Shown in pieces: positions 44,749 to 53,690 of a DNA stretch of 64,000 nt. A model generated the notes under the pieces. The model worked only from the letters and a program-made list of their open reading frames with translations. It did not search any database and was not told the DNA's origin. Position numbers and translations under genes: made by a program. The stretch's first letter is position 1; every line of letters starts with the position of its first letter. Origin of the DNA: Ralstonia mannitolilytica (GTDB lineage: Bacteria > Pseudomonadota > Gammaproteobacteria > Burkholderiales > Burkholderiaceae); the NCBI RefSeq assembly GCF_905397375.1, contig NZ_CAJPVG010000007.1, forward strand, positions 62,001 through 126,000, written 5' to 3'.

Positions 44749-45693
44749 ATGGCCCCCGCCACCACCGCCCCCGACTCGACCCAGACCGCGGCCCCCGCCG
44801 GCTTCAACGGCACCCTGACCGACAAGCTGCGCGAACAGTTTGCGCAAGGCCTCGACGGCCAGACGCTGCGCGCCGACTTCACGATCGATCAGCCGGTACA
44901 CCGCTACACCGCCGCCGACCATGCGACATGGCGCACGCTGTACGACCGCCAGGAGGCGCTGCTGCCGGGCCGCGTGTGCGATGAATTCCTGCAGGGCCTG
45001 TCGACGCTGGGCATGAGCCGCGACCGCGTGCCGTCGTTCGACGAACTCAACGAAACGCTCCTGCGCGCGACCGGCTGGCAGATCGTCGCGGTGCCGGGCC
45101 TGGTGCCGGACGAAGTCTTTTTCGATCACCTCGCCAACCGGCGCTTCCCGGCCAGCTGGTGGATGCGCCGGCCCGACCAGCTCGATTACCTGCAAGAGCC
45201 CGACTGCTTCCACGACATCTTTGGCCACGTGCCGCTGCTGATCAACCCGATCTTCGCCGACTACATGGAGGCCTACGGCAAGGGCGGCCTGAAGGCGGCG
45301 CGCCTCGGCCAGCTCGACATGCTGGCGCGCCTGTACTGGTACACGGTGGAATTCGGGCTGATCCGCACGCCGGCCGGCCTGCGCATCTACGGTGCGGGCA
45401 TCGTGTCGAGCAAGAGCGAATCGGTGTATGCGCTCGATTCAGCCAGCCCGAACCGCATCGGCTTCGACGTGCGCCGCATCATGCGCACGCGCTATCGCAT
45501 CGACACGTTCCAGAAGACGTACTTCGTGATCGACAGTTTCGAGCAGCTGTTTGACGCCACGCGCCCCGATTTCACGCCGCTGTATGAAGAACTCGCCGCG
45601 CTGCCGACTTTCGGCGCCGGCGATGTGGTCGACGGCGATCTCGTGCTGAACGTAGGCAACCGTGAAGGCTGGGCCGATACGGCAGACATTTAG
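44749..45693 (+). CDS. phhA: Phenylalanine-4-hydroxylase
   Basis: A 314-residue pterin-dependent monooxygenase converting phenylalanine to tyrosine. The non-heme iron ligands are His155 and His160 (HDIFGHVPLL) and Glu201 (YTVEFGLI). The FHDIFGH block and GIVSSKSESVYAL are typical. It is longer than the Chromobacterium enzyme at the N-terminus. phhB, its cofactor-recycling partner, follows 107 bases downstream. Confidence 0.97.
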   Translation: MAPATTAPDSTQTAAPAGFNGTLTDKLREQFAQGLDGQTLRADFTIDQPVHRYTAADHATWRTLYDRQEALLPGRVCDEFLQGLSTLGMSRDRVPSFDELNETLLRATGWQIVAVPGLVPDEVFFDHLANRRFPASWWMRRPDQLDYLQEPDCFHDIFGHVPLLINPIFADYMEAYGKGGLKAARLGQLDMLARLYWYTVEFGLIRTPAGLRIYGAGIVSSKSESVYALDSASPNRIGFDVRRIMRTRYRIDTFQKTYFVIDSFEQLFDATRPDFTPLYEELAALPTFGAGDVVDGDLVLNVGNREGWADTADI

Positions 45694-45800
45694 AGCGCGT
45701 GGTGCCCGGAAGCTGGACTTCGCATGCATGCTTCAGGGCACAACCCGTTCTGGGCGCTGACTATACTGCGCGCATTCTCGACCGATTTCCGTGACCCATC

Positions 45801-46106
45801 ATGATGCCCACGCTCAACGACGACCAACGCAAGGCCCTGTTTGCCGAGCTGCCCGGATGGCAGCTGCAGAAGGACCGCGACGCCATCCAGAAAACCTTCA
45901 CCTTTGCCGACTTCAACGCCGCGTTCGGCTTCATGACGCGCGTGGCGATCAAGGCCGAGCAGATGAATCACCACCCGGAGTGGTTCAACGTGTGGAATCG
46001 CGTCGACATCACCCTGTCGACGCACGACGCAAACGGCCTAACGCACCGTGACGCCGATCTCGCCCGCTTCATCGAGCAGGCCGCCAGGACGACCGGCGCG
46101 AAGTAA
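45801..46106 (+). CDS. phhB: Pterin-4a-carbinolamine dehydratase
   Basis: A 101-residue enzyme that dehydrates the 4a-hydroxypterin formed by PhhA so that tetrahydropterin can be regenerated. The active-site His residues are His57, His58 (NHHPEW) and His75 (LSTHD). Two ATG codons (45801, 45804) start it. Co-location with phhA is standard. Confidence 0.95.
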   Translation: MMPTLNDDQRKALFAELPGWQLQKDRDAIQKTFTFADFNAAFGFMTRVAIKAEQMNHHPEWFNVWNRVDITLSTHDANGLTHRDADLARFIEQAARTTGAK

Positions 46107-46124
46107 CGCCGCTGCTGCTGGCGC

Positions 46125-46352
46125 TCAGCCCTGCGTGGCCGCGCGCCACGCTTCATACGCCGCCCGCGCCTTGTCGCCCAATTGCTCCGGGGCGATGCGG
46201 GTGGCGCCTTGTACAATCATCAGCGCATACGGCTTGGCCAACGCCGACGCCTCGGCACACAGCCGCAGTTCCTCGCCCTGGGCGGGCGAACGGGCACGCC
46301 AGTAATTGATGGCGGCCTCCAGGTCGGTGATGGTGAGCAGGGCTTCGGTCAT
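46125..46352 (-). CDS. DUF3717 family small protein
   Basis: A 75-residue protein, MTEALLTITDLEAAINYWRA, with LCAEASALAKPYALMIVQG and a C-terminal YEAWRAA, matching DUF3717 as I recall it from Ralstonia and Burkholderia. Function unknown. It converges on phhB with an 18-base gap and is divergent from the response regulator gene. Confidence 0.75.
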   Translation of the reverse strand: MTEALLTITDLEAAINYWRARSPAQGEELRLCAEASALAKPYALMIVQGATRIAPEQLGDKARAAYEAWRAATQG

Positions 46353-46416
46353 CCGCGCATTGTAGCGCTGCCAAACCGCACCGATTCCTTTTCCGCCGCG
46401 CTTTGCGGACCGCCCC

Positions 46417-47127
46417 ATGCGCATCCTGCTGATTGAAGACGACCGCGCCATTGCCAGCGGCATCCATGCCGGACTGACGCAGGCCGGACACCGCGTGCAT
46501 GCCGTGCATGACGGTGTCTTCGCCGCCGAGCAGCTGGCCCGGCAGACGCACGACCTGGTGATCCTGGATCTCGGCTTGCCGGGCATCGACGGCATGACGC
46601 TGTTGTCGCAGTTCCGCGCGCGCGACCGCGCCACGCCGGTGCTGATCCTCACCGCCCGCGACGGCCTTTCCGATAAGGTCAACGGCCTGAATGCCGGCGC
46701 CGACGATTACCTCCTCAAGCCCTTCGAAATGCCCGAGCTCGTGGCGCGTGTCGGTGCGCTGCTGCGCCGCCGCGGCGATCCTTCCGAGCCCGCGGCGCGG
46801 CCGGACATCCTGGTCGGGCGACTGCGCCTGAGCGGCGTGGAGCGGCGCATCTTTGTCGATGCCGCGCCGCTGGAGCTGTCGCCGCGAGAGTTTGCCGTGC
46901 TGGAACTGCTGATGCTGCGTCAGGGCCGCGTGGTCAGCAAGGTGCAGCTGCAGGAGCATCTGGCCAGCTTTGGTCACGCCATCGGCGAGGCGAGCCACGA
47001 TGTAGTGGGCGATACGGCCATCGAAGTCTATGTGCATCGCGTGCGCCGCAAGATCGAACACTCCGAAGCCGAGATCGTCACCGTGCGCGGTTTTGGCTAT
47101 CTGCTGCAGGCACGCGCTCCGGCGTAG
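46417..47127 (+). CDS. OmpR-family response regulator
   Basis: A 236-residue regulator. The receiver domain has the acidic pair Asp8-Asp9, phosphorylation site Asp51 (LVILDLGLPG) and Lys101 (LLKPFE). The C-terminal winged helix is of the OmpR type (LELSPREFAVLELLMLRQGR, IEVYVHRVRRKIE, VRGFGYLL). It belongs to the QseB/TctD-like group. The sensor gene follows 9 bases downstream. Confidence 0.95.
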   Translation: MRILLIEDDRAIASGIHAGLTQAGHRVHAVHDGVFAAEQLARQTHDLVILDLGLPGIDGMTLLSQFRARDRATPVLILTARDGLSDKVNGLNAGADDYLLKPFEMPELVARVGALLRRRGDPSEPAARPDILVGRLRLSGVERRIFVDAAPLELSPREFAVLELLMLRQGRVVSKVQLQEHLASFGHAIGEASHDVVGDTAIEVYVHRVRRKIEHSEAEIVTVRGFGYLLQARAPA

Positions 47128-47136
47128 CGCCGCATC

Positions 47137-48789
47137 ATGTTCAAACGCCACCGGCCTGCCGCGCCTGCGCCCGCCCACGGCGCACTCAGCCTCCGGCTGC
47201 ATCTGCTGCGGGCGCTGGCGACGCCGCTGTTCGGCCTCGTGGTCGGCACGGGTGCGCTCTCGTACTGGCTGGCGGCGCATTACACCGCGCAGGTATTCGA
47301 TCGGGCGCTGGTGGGCGTGGCCAATACGCTGGCCGAGCAAATGCGCCTGGCCGGGCCGCACGTGCCGCCGGCCAGGCTGTACGACATCGCCCTTACCGCG
47401 CAGACGCTGGTGCAGAACAGCGGAGAAGACCGCATCTTCTGGCGCATTGCCGGCCCCGCCGGCACGCTGATCGGGCGCGACACGGCGCTCGGCTACGGCT
47501 CGGGACAGGTGCGCATTGGCGAGGCGCGCGTGTTCTACAGCTGGATCGACGGCAAGCAAGTGCGCGCCGTGCGCCTGCCCGTGCCGGGTGTGACCGCCGA
47601 TGTGCCAAAGCCGGTTTCGCCGCGCCAGCCGGCGCCGCCCGATCCGGAAGACGACGTCACGCGGCCCGCGCTGGCGCCCACGCAGGCCCAGACGGCGCCC
47701 GCGTTCAATCCGTCCAAGCCGCCCGATGCGATGCAGCCCGACAACAGCATCGTCGTGGAAGTGGCCGAACTGCTGGACCACCGTGATGCGGCGGCCAAGG
47801 AAGTGCTGCTATCGGTATCGATTCCGCTGATCGTGCTGCTGGCCGTGGGCGGGCTGATCCTCTCGCTCGTGCTCAAGGAAGAACTGCAGCCGCTGCAGAC
47901 GCTGGCCGATACGCTCAACCGGCAAAGCGCGCAGTCCGTCAGGCCCCTTCCCGCCGAATCGGCGGAGCGCGTGCCGGCCGAGCTGCAGCCGCTCATCAAC
48001 GCCATGAATGCCTTGCTGGCGCGCCTGCGCGATGCACTCGAAGCGCAGCGCACCTTCATCGCCGATGCGGCCCATCAGTTGCGCACGCCGCTCACCGCGT
48101 TGAAGCTGCACGCCGATCACGCCGTGCAGGCCACGACGCTGGAAGACGCGCGCCCTGCCCTGCTCGAACTGCAATCGGGTGCCAACCGGGCCATCCGGCT
48201 GTCGAACCAGCTGCTGACGCTGGCACGGGCCGAGCCCGGCATGACGCTCGAGCAACTGGGGCCGCCGGTGCGCGTGGATCTCGTATCGCTTGCGTTCGAT
48301 GCCGGTGCCGAGTGGGTGCCGCGCGCGCTTGCCCGCGGGCTCGACCTGGGCTTCGAGGCCTGGCCGGAGGAAGCCACGTTGCCAGGTTCATTGCAGGCCC
48401 CCGTGCTGGCCAACGCGGTGCTGCTGCGCGAAGCGATCAACAACCTCATCGACAACGCCATCAAGTACGTGCCGACCGGCGGGCGCATCACCTTGCGCGC
48501 GGGCATGGAAGCGGATGCCTCCTCGCACTGGTGGGGTGTGGTCAGCGTGGAAGACAACGGGCCGGGCATTCCGCCGGAGCGGCGCGGCGAGGTGTTCCAG
48601 CGCTTCTTCCGTGGCGACGCGGATCACCGCCCCGGGCAGCCACACGGCAGCGGCCTGGGCCTGGCCATCGTGCACGACATCGTGCGCCTGCACGGCGGCC
48701 ATGTTGCCATTGAAGACGCCGCAGCCCGCGACGGCTCCCGCGTGATGCGCATCGTGTTGCGCGTGCCGCTGGCCGGCGAACCGGGCTAG
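47137..48789 (+). CDS. Sensor histidine kinase, TctE/QseC-like
   Basis: A 550-residue membrane kinase. Helices about residues 25-48 and 226-247 flank a periplasmic domain. That domain ends in an unusual Pro/Ala-rich stretch of about 50 residues (VPKPVSPRQPAPPDPEDD). The HAMP-like region is followed by the H box (ADAAHQLRTPLTALKLHAD, phospho-acceptor His about 313), N box (LREAINNLIDNAIKYV), and G boxes (VSVEDNGPGIPPE, GSGLGLAIV). Domain layout is like TctE. Its signal is unknown; it should phosphorylate the adjacent regulator. Confidence 0.93.
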   Translation: MFKRHRPAAPAPAHGALSLRLHLLRALATPLFGLVVGTGALSYWLAAHYTAQVFDRALVGVANTLAEQMRLAGPHVPPARLYDIALTAQTLVQNSGEDRIFWRIAGPAGTLIGRDTALGYGSGQVRIGEARVFYSWIDGKQVRAVRLPVPGVTADVPKPVSPRQPAPPDPEDDVTRPALAPTQAQTAPAFNPSKPPDAMQPDNSIVVEVAELLDHRDAAAKEVLLSVSIPLIVLLAVGGLILSLVLKEELQPLQTLADTLNRQSAQSVRPLPAESAERVPAELQPLINAMNALLARLRDALEAQRTFIADAAHQLRTPLTALKLHADHAVQATTLEDARPALLELQSGANRAIRLSNQLLTLARAEPGMTLEQLGPPVRVDLVSLAFDAGAEWVPRALARGLDLGFEAWPEEATLPGSLQAPVLANAVLLREAINNLIDNAIKYVPTGGRITLRAGMEADASSHWWGVVSVEDNGPGIPPERRGEVFQRFFRGDADHRPGQPHGSGLGLAIVHDIVRLHGGHVAIEDAAARDGSRVMRIVLRVPLAGEPG

Positions 48790-48796
48790 GCGCGGC

Positions 48797-49339
48797 TCAC
48801 TTCTTCTTTTTCTTCTTCTCGGGCGGCGCCAGCATCGTGCCGCGGCAGTTCTTGGCGCCGCAGCGGCAGGCGAACTGTTCCTTCAGCGCCTTGGTCTGGC
48901 GGCCTTCGATGACGAGGCCGTAGTCGTAGAACAGCTCCTCGCCGGGTTCGATGTCGCGCAGCGCATGAATGAACACGCGGCCGTCCTTCTCGCGCGCCTC
49001 GCAGTTCGGCTTGCACGCGTGGTTGATCCAGCGTGCGCGGTTGCCGCCGTACTTGGCGTCGATCACGCTGCCGTCTTCGAGGCTGAAGTAGAACGTGTGG
49101 TTCGGGTCGGACGGGTCATGCGGATGGCGGCGCAGCGCCTCTTTCCACGAGATGTGCTCGCCCTTGTATTCGATGATCTTCTTGCCCTTGGCGATGGGCG
49201 CCACGGCATAGACGCCGCGCCCGTGCACGCCCGATTGGCGCACCTCGATGCGGTCGCGGCGGCGCAGTTTGGCCGGGGCTTGCGGCGCGGACGGAGACTC
49301 AGCCGGAGCCGGCATGGCATCAGCAGACGTGCGTGTCAT
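48797..49339 (-). CDS. SET-domain protein lysine methyltransferase-like, with poly-lysine tail
   Basis: A 180-residue bacterial SET protein. The motifs are RIEVRQSGVHGRGVYAVAPI, RWINHACKPNCEA (the NHxCxPN motif), and GEELFYDYG. A post-SET cysteine group follows (CRCGAKNC), which with Cys113 would hold zinc. The last residues are an unbroken run of lysines. SET enzymes use S-adenosylmethionine to methylate lysine. The start is tentative (ATG at 49339 lacks a good ribosome-binding site; 49315 is an alternative). It converges on the histidine kinase gene with an 8-base gap. Confidence 0.85.
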   Translation of the reverse strand: MTRTSADAMPAPAESPSAPQAPAKLRRRDRIEVRQSGVHGRGVYAVAPIAKGKKIIEYKGEHISWKEALRRHPHDPSDPNHTFYFSLEDGSVIDAKYGGNRARWINHACKPNCEAREKDGRVFIHALRDIEPGEELFYDYGLVIEGRQTKALKEQFACRCGAKNCRGTMLAPPEKKKKKK

Positions 49340-49440
49340 GGAGGTGCGGGGAAGAACGGAAACGTCGATCAACGAAGCCGAGAGCCTACACCAAAAGCAT
49401 GGCAACCCGACACGTGCCGCCGCCCTGTCTCGCCGCTCGA

Positions 49441-49449
49441 TGTGGATAA
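49441..49449 (-). promoter_or_regulatory. DnaA box 1
   Basis: TGTGGATAA, the complement of the perfect consensus TTATCCACA. First of three boxes in the SET-HU gap. Confidence 0.75.
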
Positions 49450-49462
49450 CCGGGCCTGCGGC

Positions 49463-49471
49463 TGTGGATAA
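49463..49471 (-). promoter_or_regulatory. DnaA box 2
   Basis: TGTGGATAA again, same orientation, 22 bases from box 1, that is about two helical turns. Confidence 0.75.
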
Positions 49472-49644
49472 CTACCGGCAAAGCCTGTTGGCTGTCTGTG
49501 GCTGCCCTGTCGATGGTGTGGGCACAAGTGACGCAGCTGCCGATGGAGCGTGGATGCAAACCAGCGATCCATCCACGCCGGGGCACACGCTGTACCAGCG
49601 GTTTTGCTTTCAACAAGTGCTTGAACCGGAAGCGATTTTCCGAG

Positions 49645-49653
49645 TTATCCACA
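49645..49653 (+). promoter_or_regulatory. DnaA box 3
   Basis: TTATCCACA, perfect consensus, in the opposite orientation to boxes 1 and 2. It lies 14 bases before the AT-rich tract. Confidence 0.75.
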
Positions 49654-49666
49654 GAAAGGGCGCGGC

Positions 49667-49709
49667 TTTATTTACTACTACTATCTGTATACATAAAGAA
49701 AAAGGTAAA
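49667..49709. other. AT-rich tract beside DnaA box 3
   Basis: About 43 bases made almost wholly of A and T (for example TTTATTTACTACTACTATC and ATACATAAAGAAAAAGG). This is far from the surrounding GC-rich composition. It could be a DNA unwinding element or an AT-rich promoter upstream element for the HU gene. Confidence 0.5.
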
Positions 49710-49963
49710 CCCATCGATCGACTTGCGTCGATCCTATCGACGAGCGAACACATCAGGCACAAGCCGATGCCTTCAACAGCCTGCCGATGTGATGGGACCG
49801 CCTCGCAATGCAAGCCCGATGCGGGTTTACGGAACCCGCTCGCGATACGTCGTTACAAAGCTCACGTGCCGGCGCCAATCGCATGCCGGTATCATGTCGC
49901 CCTTGGAGCCGCCCCCCGGAGGCTCTGATGTGTGTGTTATCTACTCTTGAAGGGAGTCAAGCA

Positions 49964-50242
49964 ATGACGAAAACCGAACTGATCGACGCCATCGCCAGCG
50001 GCGTAGACGGTCTGACCAAGGCCAAGGCCGAGCAGGCACTGAACGTGACCCTGCAGGCCATCATGGAATCCGTTGGCAAGGGCGATGCGGTCAGCCTCAT
50101 CGGCTTTGGTACCTTCAGCCAAGGTGAACGTGCCGAGCGCATGGCCCGCAATCCGCGCACCGGCGAAGAAATCAAGGTCGAAGCTGCCAAGACCGTCAAG
50201 TTCAAGGCTGGCCAGAAGTTCAAGGACGCCGTCAACGCCTGA
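49964..50242 (+). CDS. HU-type nucleoid protein
   Basis: A 92-residue HU protein. The start MTKTELIDAIASGVDGLTKA has GGGAG upstream. The DNA-binding arm has the FGTFSQGERAERMARNP block with RNPRTG and the DNA-bending Pro64. It has the HupB/HU-beta pattern and is not a longer, lysine-rich HU as found in some Burkholderiales. It bends and compacts DNA and helps DnaA open the origin in other bacteria. The 624-bp region upstream holds three DnaA boxes. Confidence 0.95.
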   Translation: MTKTELIDAIASGVDGLTKAKAEQALNVTLQAIMESVGKGDAVSLIGFGTFSQGERAERMARNPRTGEEIKVEAAKTVKFKAGQKFKDAVNA

Positions 50243-50385
50243 CGCAATGACGATCCTGGCGTAGCCAGCCCTGTCTGCTGCGCCCACGACGTGGCATGCC
50301 ATTGCATGCGTGAATCGACCGCAGCATTGGCGTACCACGTCGGAAGGCCTGCCTCCCCGTCAGGCCATCCCTTCCCTCCTCTTTC

Positions 50386-51333
50386 ATGCCCCGCCCTCTT
50401 CTGCGCAATTCGCTCGTTTTGCGTATTGCCCTGCCGATCGTCCTGATCGCACCGGTCCTTTGGTTCGCCGGCTGCACCACGCCGCCCGCGCGTCCGCAGG
50501 CCGAACCGCTGCCCGACAACGAAGTCGTGCAGACGCGGCCGGGCGCCACGCCGCGCGAGAAGATGATCGAGATCGCCCTCACCGAATGGGACCGGTGGGG
50601 CCGTCAGGTCGTGCGGGTGGGTCGTGACGATACGTATTGCGTGACCGGCGGCGGCTTTCCCGATCAGCCCCAGGGCCGCTGGCTGACGGCTGACGACCCC
50701 ACCCCTGCCCCGGTGGACGAAGAAGGGGGTGCCGACATGCCGCTGCCCAAAGCGGTTGCGACGCCCGCTGCTCCTGCTCCTGCCCCTTGCCTGCGCTATC
50801 CCGACGGCACGGGCGGTGAAGCCACCGCGCGCGGCTGCGTGCTGGCCAAGCGCTACTGGGCCATCGTCGGCAAGACGCCGAGCTGCCACCAGCTGACCAC
50901 CGGCGGCTGGGCGTGGTCGGCCGTGTTCATCTCGTGGATCATGCGCAAGGCCGGCCTGCAGAACGACCAGTTCCTGACCGGCGCCACGCATGCGGAATAC
51001 GTCACCGATGCGCGCGACCATCTGCTCAAGCATCCCGCCTTCGTGCTCGAACGCACGCCGGCCGTGCCGCGCCCGGGCGACCTCATCTGCACCGCACGCG
51101 GCGCCGATCGCTTCATGACGGACCCGGCCGAGATCCAGGCCGGCAGAACGCCCATGCACTGCGACCTCGTCGTTGAGGTGGACCCGGTGCGCCATGAAGT
51201 GAAATCGATTGGCGGCAACGTGCAGCAATCCGCGTCGATGAGCATCACCGAGTTGAATGACGCCAACCAGCTCGATCCGTACACGAATTCGGTCATGCAG
51301 TGGTTGGTGATCCTGCGCAACCAGTTGCCCTAG
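50386..51333 (+). CDS. DUF2272-type lipoprotein
   Basis: A 315-residue protein. Residues 1-30 form a lipoprotein signal ending WFAGC, so it is probably anchored in a membrane. A Pro/Ala-rich linker follows. The C-terminal half (TARGCVLAKRYWAIVGKTPS, SAVFISWIMRKAGL, RPGDLICTAR, HCDLVVEV) resembles DUF2272, whose Cys/His pattern suggests an NlpC/P60-like peptidase or amidase fold; I cannot confirm a catalytic triad. Confidence 0.75.
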   Translation: MPRPLLRNSLVLRIALPIVLIAPVLWFAGCTTPPARPQAEPLPDNEVVQTRPGATPREKMIEIALTEWDRWGRQVVRVGRDDTYCVTGGGFPDQPQGRWLTADDPTPAPVDEEGGADMPLPKAVATPAAPAPAPCLRYPDGTGGEATARGCVLAKRYWAIVGKTPSCHQLTTGGWAWSAVFISWIMRKAGLQNDQFLTGATHAEYVTDARDHLLKHPAFVLERTPAVPRPGDLICTARGADRFMTDPAEIQAGRTPMHCDLVVEVDPVRHEVKSIGGNVQQSASMSITELNDANQLDPYTNSVMQWLVILRNQLP

Positions 51334-51445
51334 CAGACGGCAGATGTAACGTTGTTTGACGCCCGGCGCAAATTCATTAACATGTGAATCACTTAAGCGC
51401 CGGCAACCCGACCGGCGCATGGCCCCTGCGATCAGGAGACAGGTC

Positions 51446-52270
51446 ATGACGGTGCTTTCGCTTTCACCCGACGCCGGATCGAGCATCCAGGCCCATCGCC
51501 CGGACTGGTGCGGCCCACATGAATGGGCCGCGCGCGTGAAGCTGGCGGTGTGCTACCGCATCTTTGCGCAGCTCGGCTGGACGGAGCTGATCTACAACCA
51601 CATCACGCTGCGCCTGCCACCCGAAGATGGCCGCGCCGACGATGGCGGCCCGCATTTCCTCATCAACCCGTTTGGCCTGACGTATGCCGAAGTCTGCGCG
51701 TCGAACCTCGTGAAGATCGACCTGCAGGGCAATGCGCAGCGTGCGCCGGGTCAGCCGGACTGGCCCGTCAACCCCGCCGGTTTTACCGTGCACGCCGCCA
51801 TTCACGCCGGCATTCCGGGTGCGCATTGCGTGATGCACACCCACACGACCGCCGGCATGGCCGTGGCCTGCGCGCGCGATGGTCTGTCGATCAGCAATTT
51901 CTATGCGGCGCAGCTGCACGGCAAGGTCGCGTATCACGACTTTGAAGGCATTACCGTGCATGCCGATGAAGGGCCGCGCCTGGTCAAGAACATCGGCGAC
52001 AAGCCTGCCGTCATTCTGCGCAACCACGGGTTGCTGGCCTGGGGCGATTCGATTGCGCGGGCCTTTGCGGTGTTGTGGCTGCTCAACCGCGCGTGCGAGA
52101 TCCAGCTGGCTTCCACGTCGATGGGCCCAGTGCTGGAGATTCCCGAAGCGATTGCGCGCAACTGCACGCGCGATTCGTTGCAGTTCAACCCGAATTTTGG
52201 CGCTGGCGAAGACGTGTTTGCCGCGCTCACCCGCACCATCGACCGCATCGACCCTTCCTACCGAACCTGA
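51446..52270 (+). CDS. Class II aldolase/adducin family protein
   Basis: A 274-residue protein. The zinc ligands are His131 and His133 (MHTHTTAG) and His194 (ILRNHGLLAWG), the pattern of fuculose aldolase-like class II proteins. The start MTVLSLSPDAGSSIQ is preceded by AGGAGACAGGTC. Only 4 bases separate it from the ketopantoate reductase gene. The aldol substrate is unknown; several members act as decarboxylases or epimerases. Confidence 0.88.
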   Translation: MTVLSLSPDAGSSIQAHRPDWCGPHEWAARVKLAVCYRIFAQLGWTELIYNHITLRLPPEDGRADDGGPHFLINPFGLTYAEVCASNLVKIDLQGNAQRAPGQPDWPVNPAGFTVHAAIHAGIPGAHCVMHTHTTAGMAVACARDGLSISNFYAAQLHGKVAYHDFEGITVHADEGPRLVKNIGDKPAVILRNHGLLAWGDSIARAFAVLWLLNRACEIQLASTSMGPVLEIPEAIARNCTRDSLQFNPNFGAGEDVFAALTRTIDRIDPSYRT

Positions 52271-52274
52271 TCAC

Positions 52275-53252
52275 ATGACACGCATTTGCATCGTGGGCGC
52301 CGGCGCGGTCGGCGGCTATCTTGGCGCGAAGCTCGCGCTGGCCGATCAACCCCTCAACGTGTTGGCACGGGGCGCGACGCTTCAGGCGCTGCAGGTCGAA
52401 GGGCTGCGACTGACCGAGGACGGCAACACACGCTCTGTGCCGGTGCACGCGAGTGACGATGCGCATGCGCTCGGTGTGCAGGATGTCGTGGTCGTGGCCG
52501 TGAAGGCGCCGGCCATGGAAAGCGTGGCGCAAACCATCGGCCCGCTCATCGGCCCGGAGACTTCCGTGGTGGTGGCAATGAACGGCGTGCCGTGGTGGTT
52601 CTTTGATCGACCTGGCCCGCTGGAAGGTCTGCGCCTGCAATCGGTGGATCCGCACGGCCGCATCGCGCAGGCCATTCCAACGAAGAGCGTGCTCGGCTGC
52701 GTGGTGCATCTGACCTGCTCGACCGCTGCGCCTGGCCACGTGCGCCACGGGTTCGGCAAGCGATTGATCATCGGCGAACCTGCGGGCGGCACCTCACCGC
52801 GCCTCGATGCAATCGGGGCGCTGCTTGAACGCGCCGGTTTGCAGATCGAACGCAGCGAAGCCATCCAGCGCGACATCTGGTTCAAGCTGTGGGGCAACAT
52901 GACGATGAACCCGGTGTCGGTGCTGACCGGCGCGACGTGTGACCGCATTCTCGACGACCCGCAGGTCAGCGCGTTTTGCCTCGCCATCATGGAAGAAGCG
53001 AAAGCGATCGGCGCGCGCATCGGCTGCCCGATCGAACAGAGCGGTGAAGAACGCAGCGCCGTCACGCGGCAGCTTGGCGCGTTCAAGACGTCGATGCTGC
53101 AGGATGCGGAAGCCGGGCGCGGCCCGCTGGAGATCGATGCACTGGTGGCATCGGTGCGGGAGATCGGTCAGCACGTCGGCGTGCCGACGCCGCAGATTGA
53201 TGCGTTGCTGGGCCTGGTGCGACTGCATGCCCAGACCCGTGGGCTCTATTGA
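52275..53252 (+). CDS. panE: 2-dehydropantoate 2-reductase family protein
   Basis: A 325-residue NADPH-dependent reductase. The coenzyme motif is ICIVGAGAVGGYLGAKLA. The FKLWGNMTMNPVSVLTG and DAEAGRGPLEIDALVASV blocks carry the substrate-binding Lys and Glu/Asn residues of PanE. Members outside pantothenate operons sometimes reduce other 2-oxo acids, so the symbol is provisional. Tightly linked to the class II aldolase gene. Confidence 0.85.
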   Translation: MTRICIVGAGAVGGYLGAKLALADQPLNVLARGATLQALQVEGLRLTEDGNTRSVPVHASDDAHALGVQDVVVVAVKAPAMESVAQTIGPLIGPETSVVVAMNGVPWWFFDRPGPLEGLRLQSVDPHGRIAQAIPTKSVLGCVVHLTCSTAAPGHVRHGFGKRLIIGEPAGGTSPRLDAIGALLERAGLQIERSEAIQRDIWFKLWGNMTMNPVSVLTGATCDRILDDPQVSAFCLAIMEEAKAIGARIGCPIEQSGEERSAVTRQLGAFKTSMLQDAEAGRGPLEIDALVASVREIGQHVGVPTPQIDALLGLVRLHAQTRGLY

Positions 53253-53266
53253 GCGGCCAGGCCGCG

Positions 53267-53690
53267 TTACTGATACGTGAGCGTGAAGGTCGCGCTGCCG
53301 TTGGCAGCGCCGGGCGTGATGCTGCTGTCCGTCTGTACGTAGCGGGCCTTGAGCGGAATGGCGTACGTGCCGTCTTCGCTGGCCGTCTGCCACTTGAAGC
53401 TTTTCGCCAGCTCGACGGGCTGGTCGTCATACAGCAATTGAATGGCGACGCCCTTCGCTGTGTCGCTACCTTCTTCCAGCTTCAACATGCCGTTCTTCGC
53501 GTCATACGCTGTGCCGTCGAGCTTCAGGTTGATGCTGGCACCCTTGGAACAGGTGAGCGGAATGTCGAACGCCTTCGTCCGGGCGCTGTCGGGCCAGGTA
53601 CCCACACCCTTGAATGCGCCAACCGGCACGTCGCCCATCTTCACATTGATCGCGGTGCTACCCAGCGTGCAAGACAGCGTGCTCACGCTA
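53267..53690 (-). repeat. Near-identical C-terminal coding segment, copy A
   Basis: About 420 bases encoding the pilin domain are very similar to 55640-56063, for example over LGSTAINVKMGDVPVGAFKG with few base changes. The two copies are in direct orientation about 2.4 kb apart. Confidence 0.75.

Larger units (their letters stand above)
49340..49963. other. 624-bp gene-free region with three DnaA boxes and an AT-rich tract
   Basis: Small open frames here have no ribosome-binding sites and no recognisable products. The notable content is three exact DnaA boxes, a strongly AT-rich stretch at 49667-49709 in an otherwise GC-rich genome, and an inverted repeat GATCGAC/GTCGATC at 49716-49733. The HU promoter must also lie here, and GGGAG precedes the HU start. 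Confidence 0.7.
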
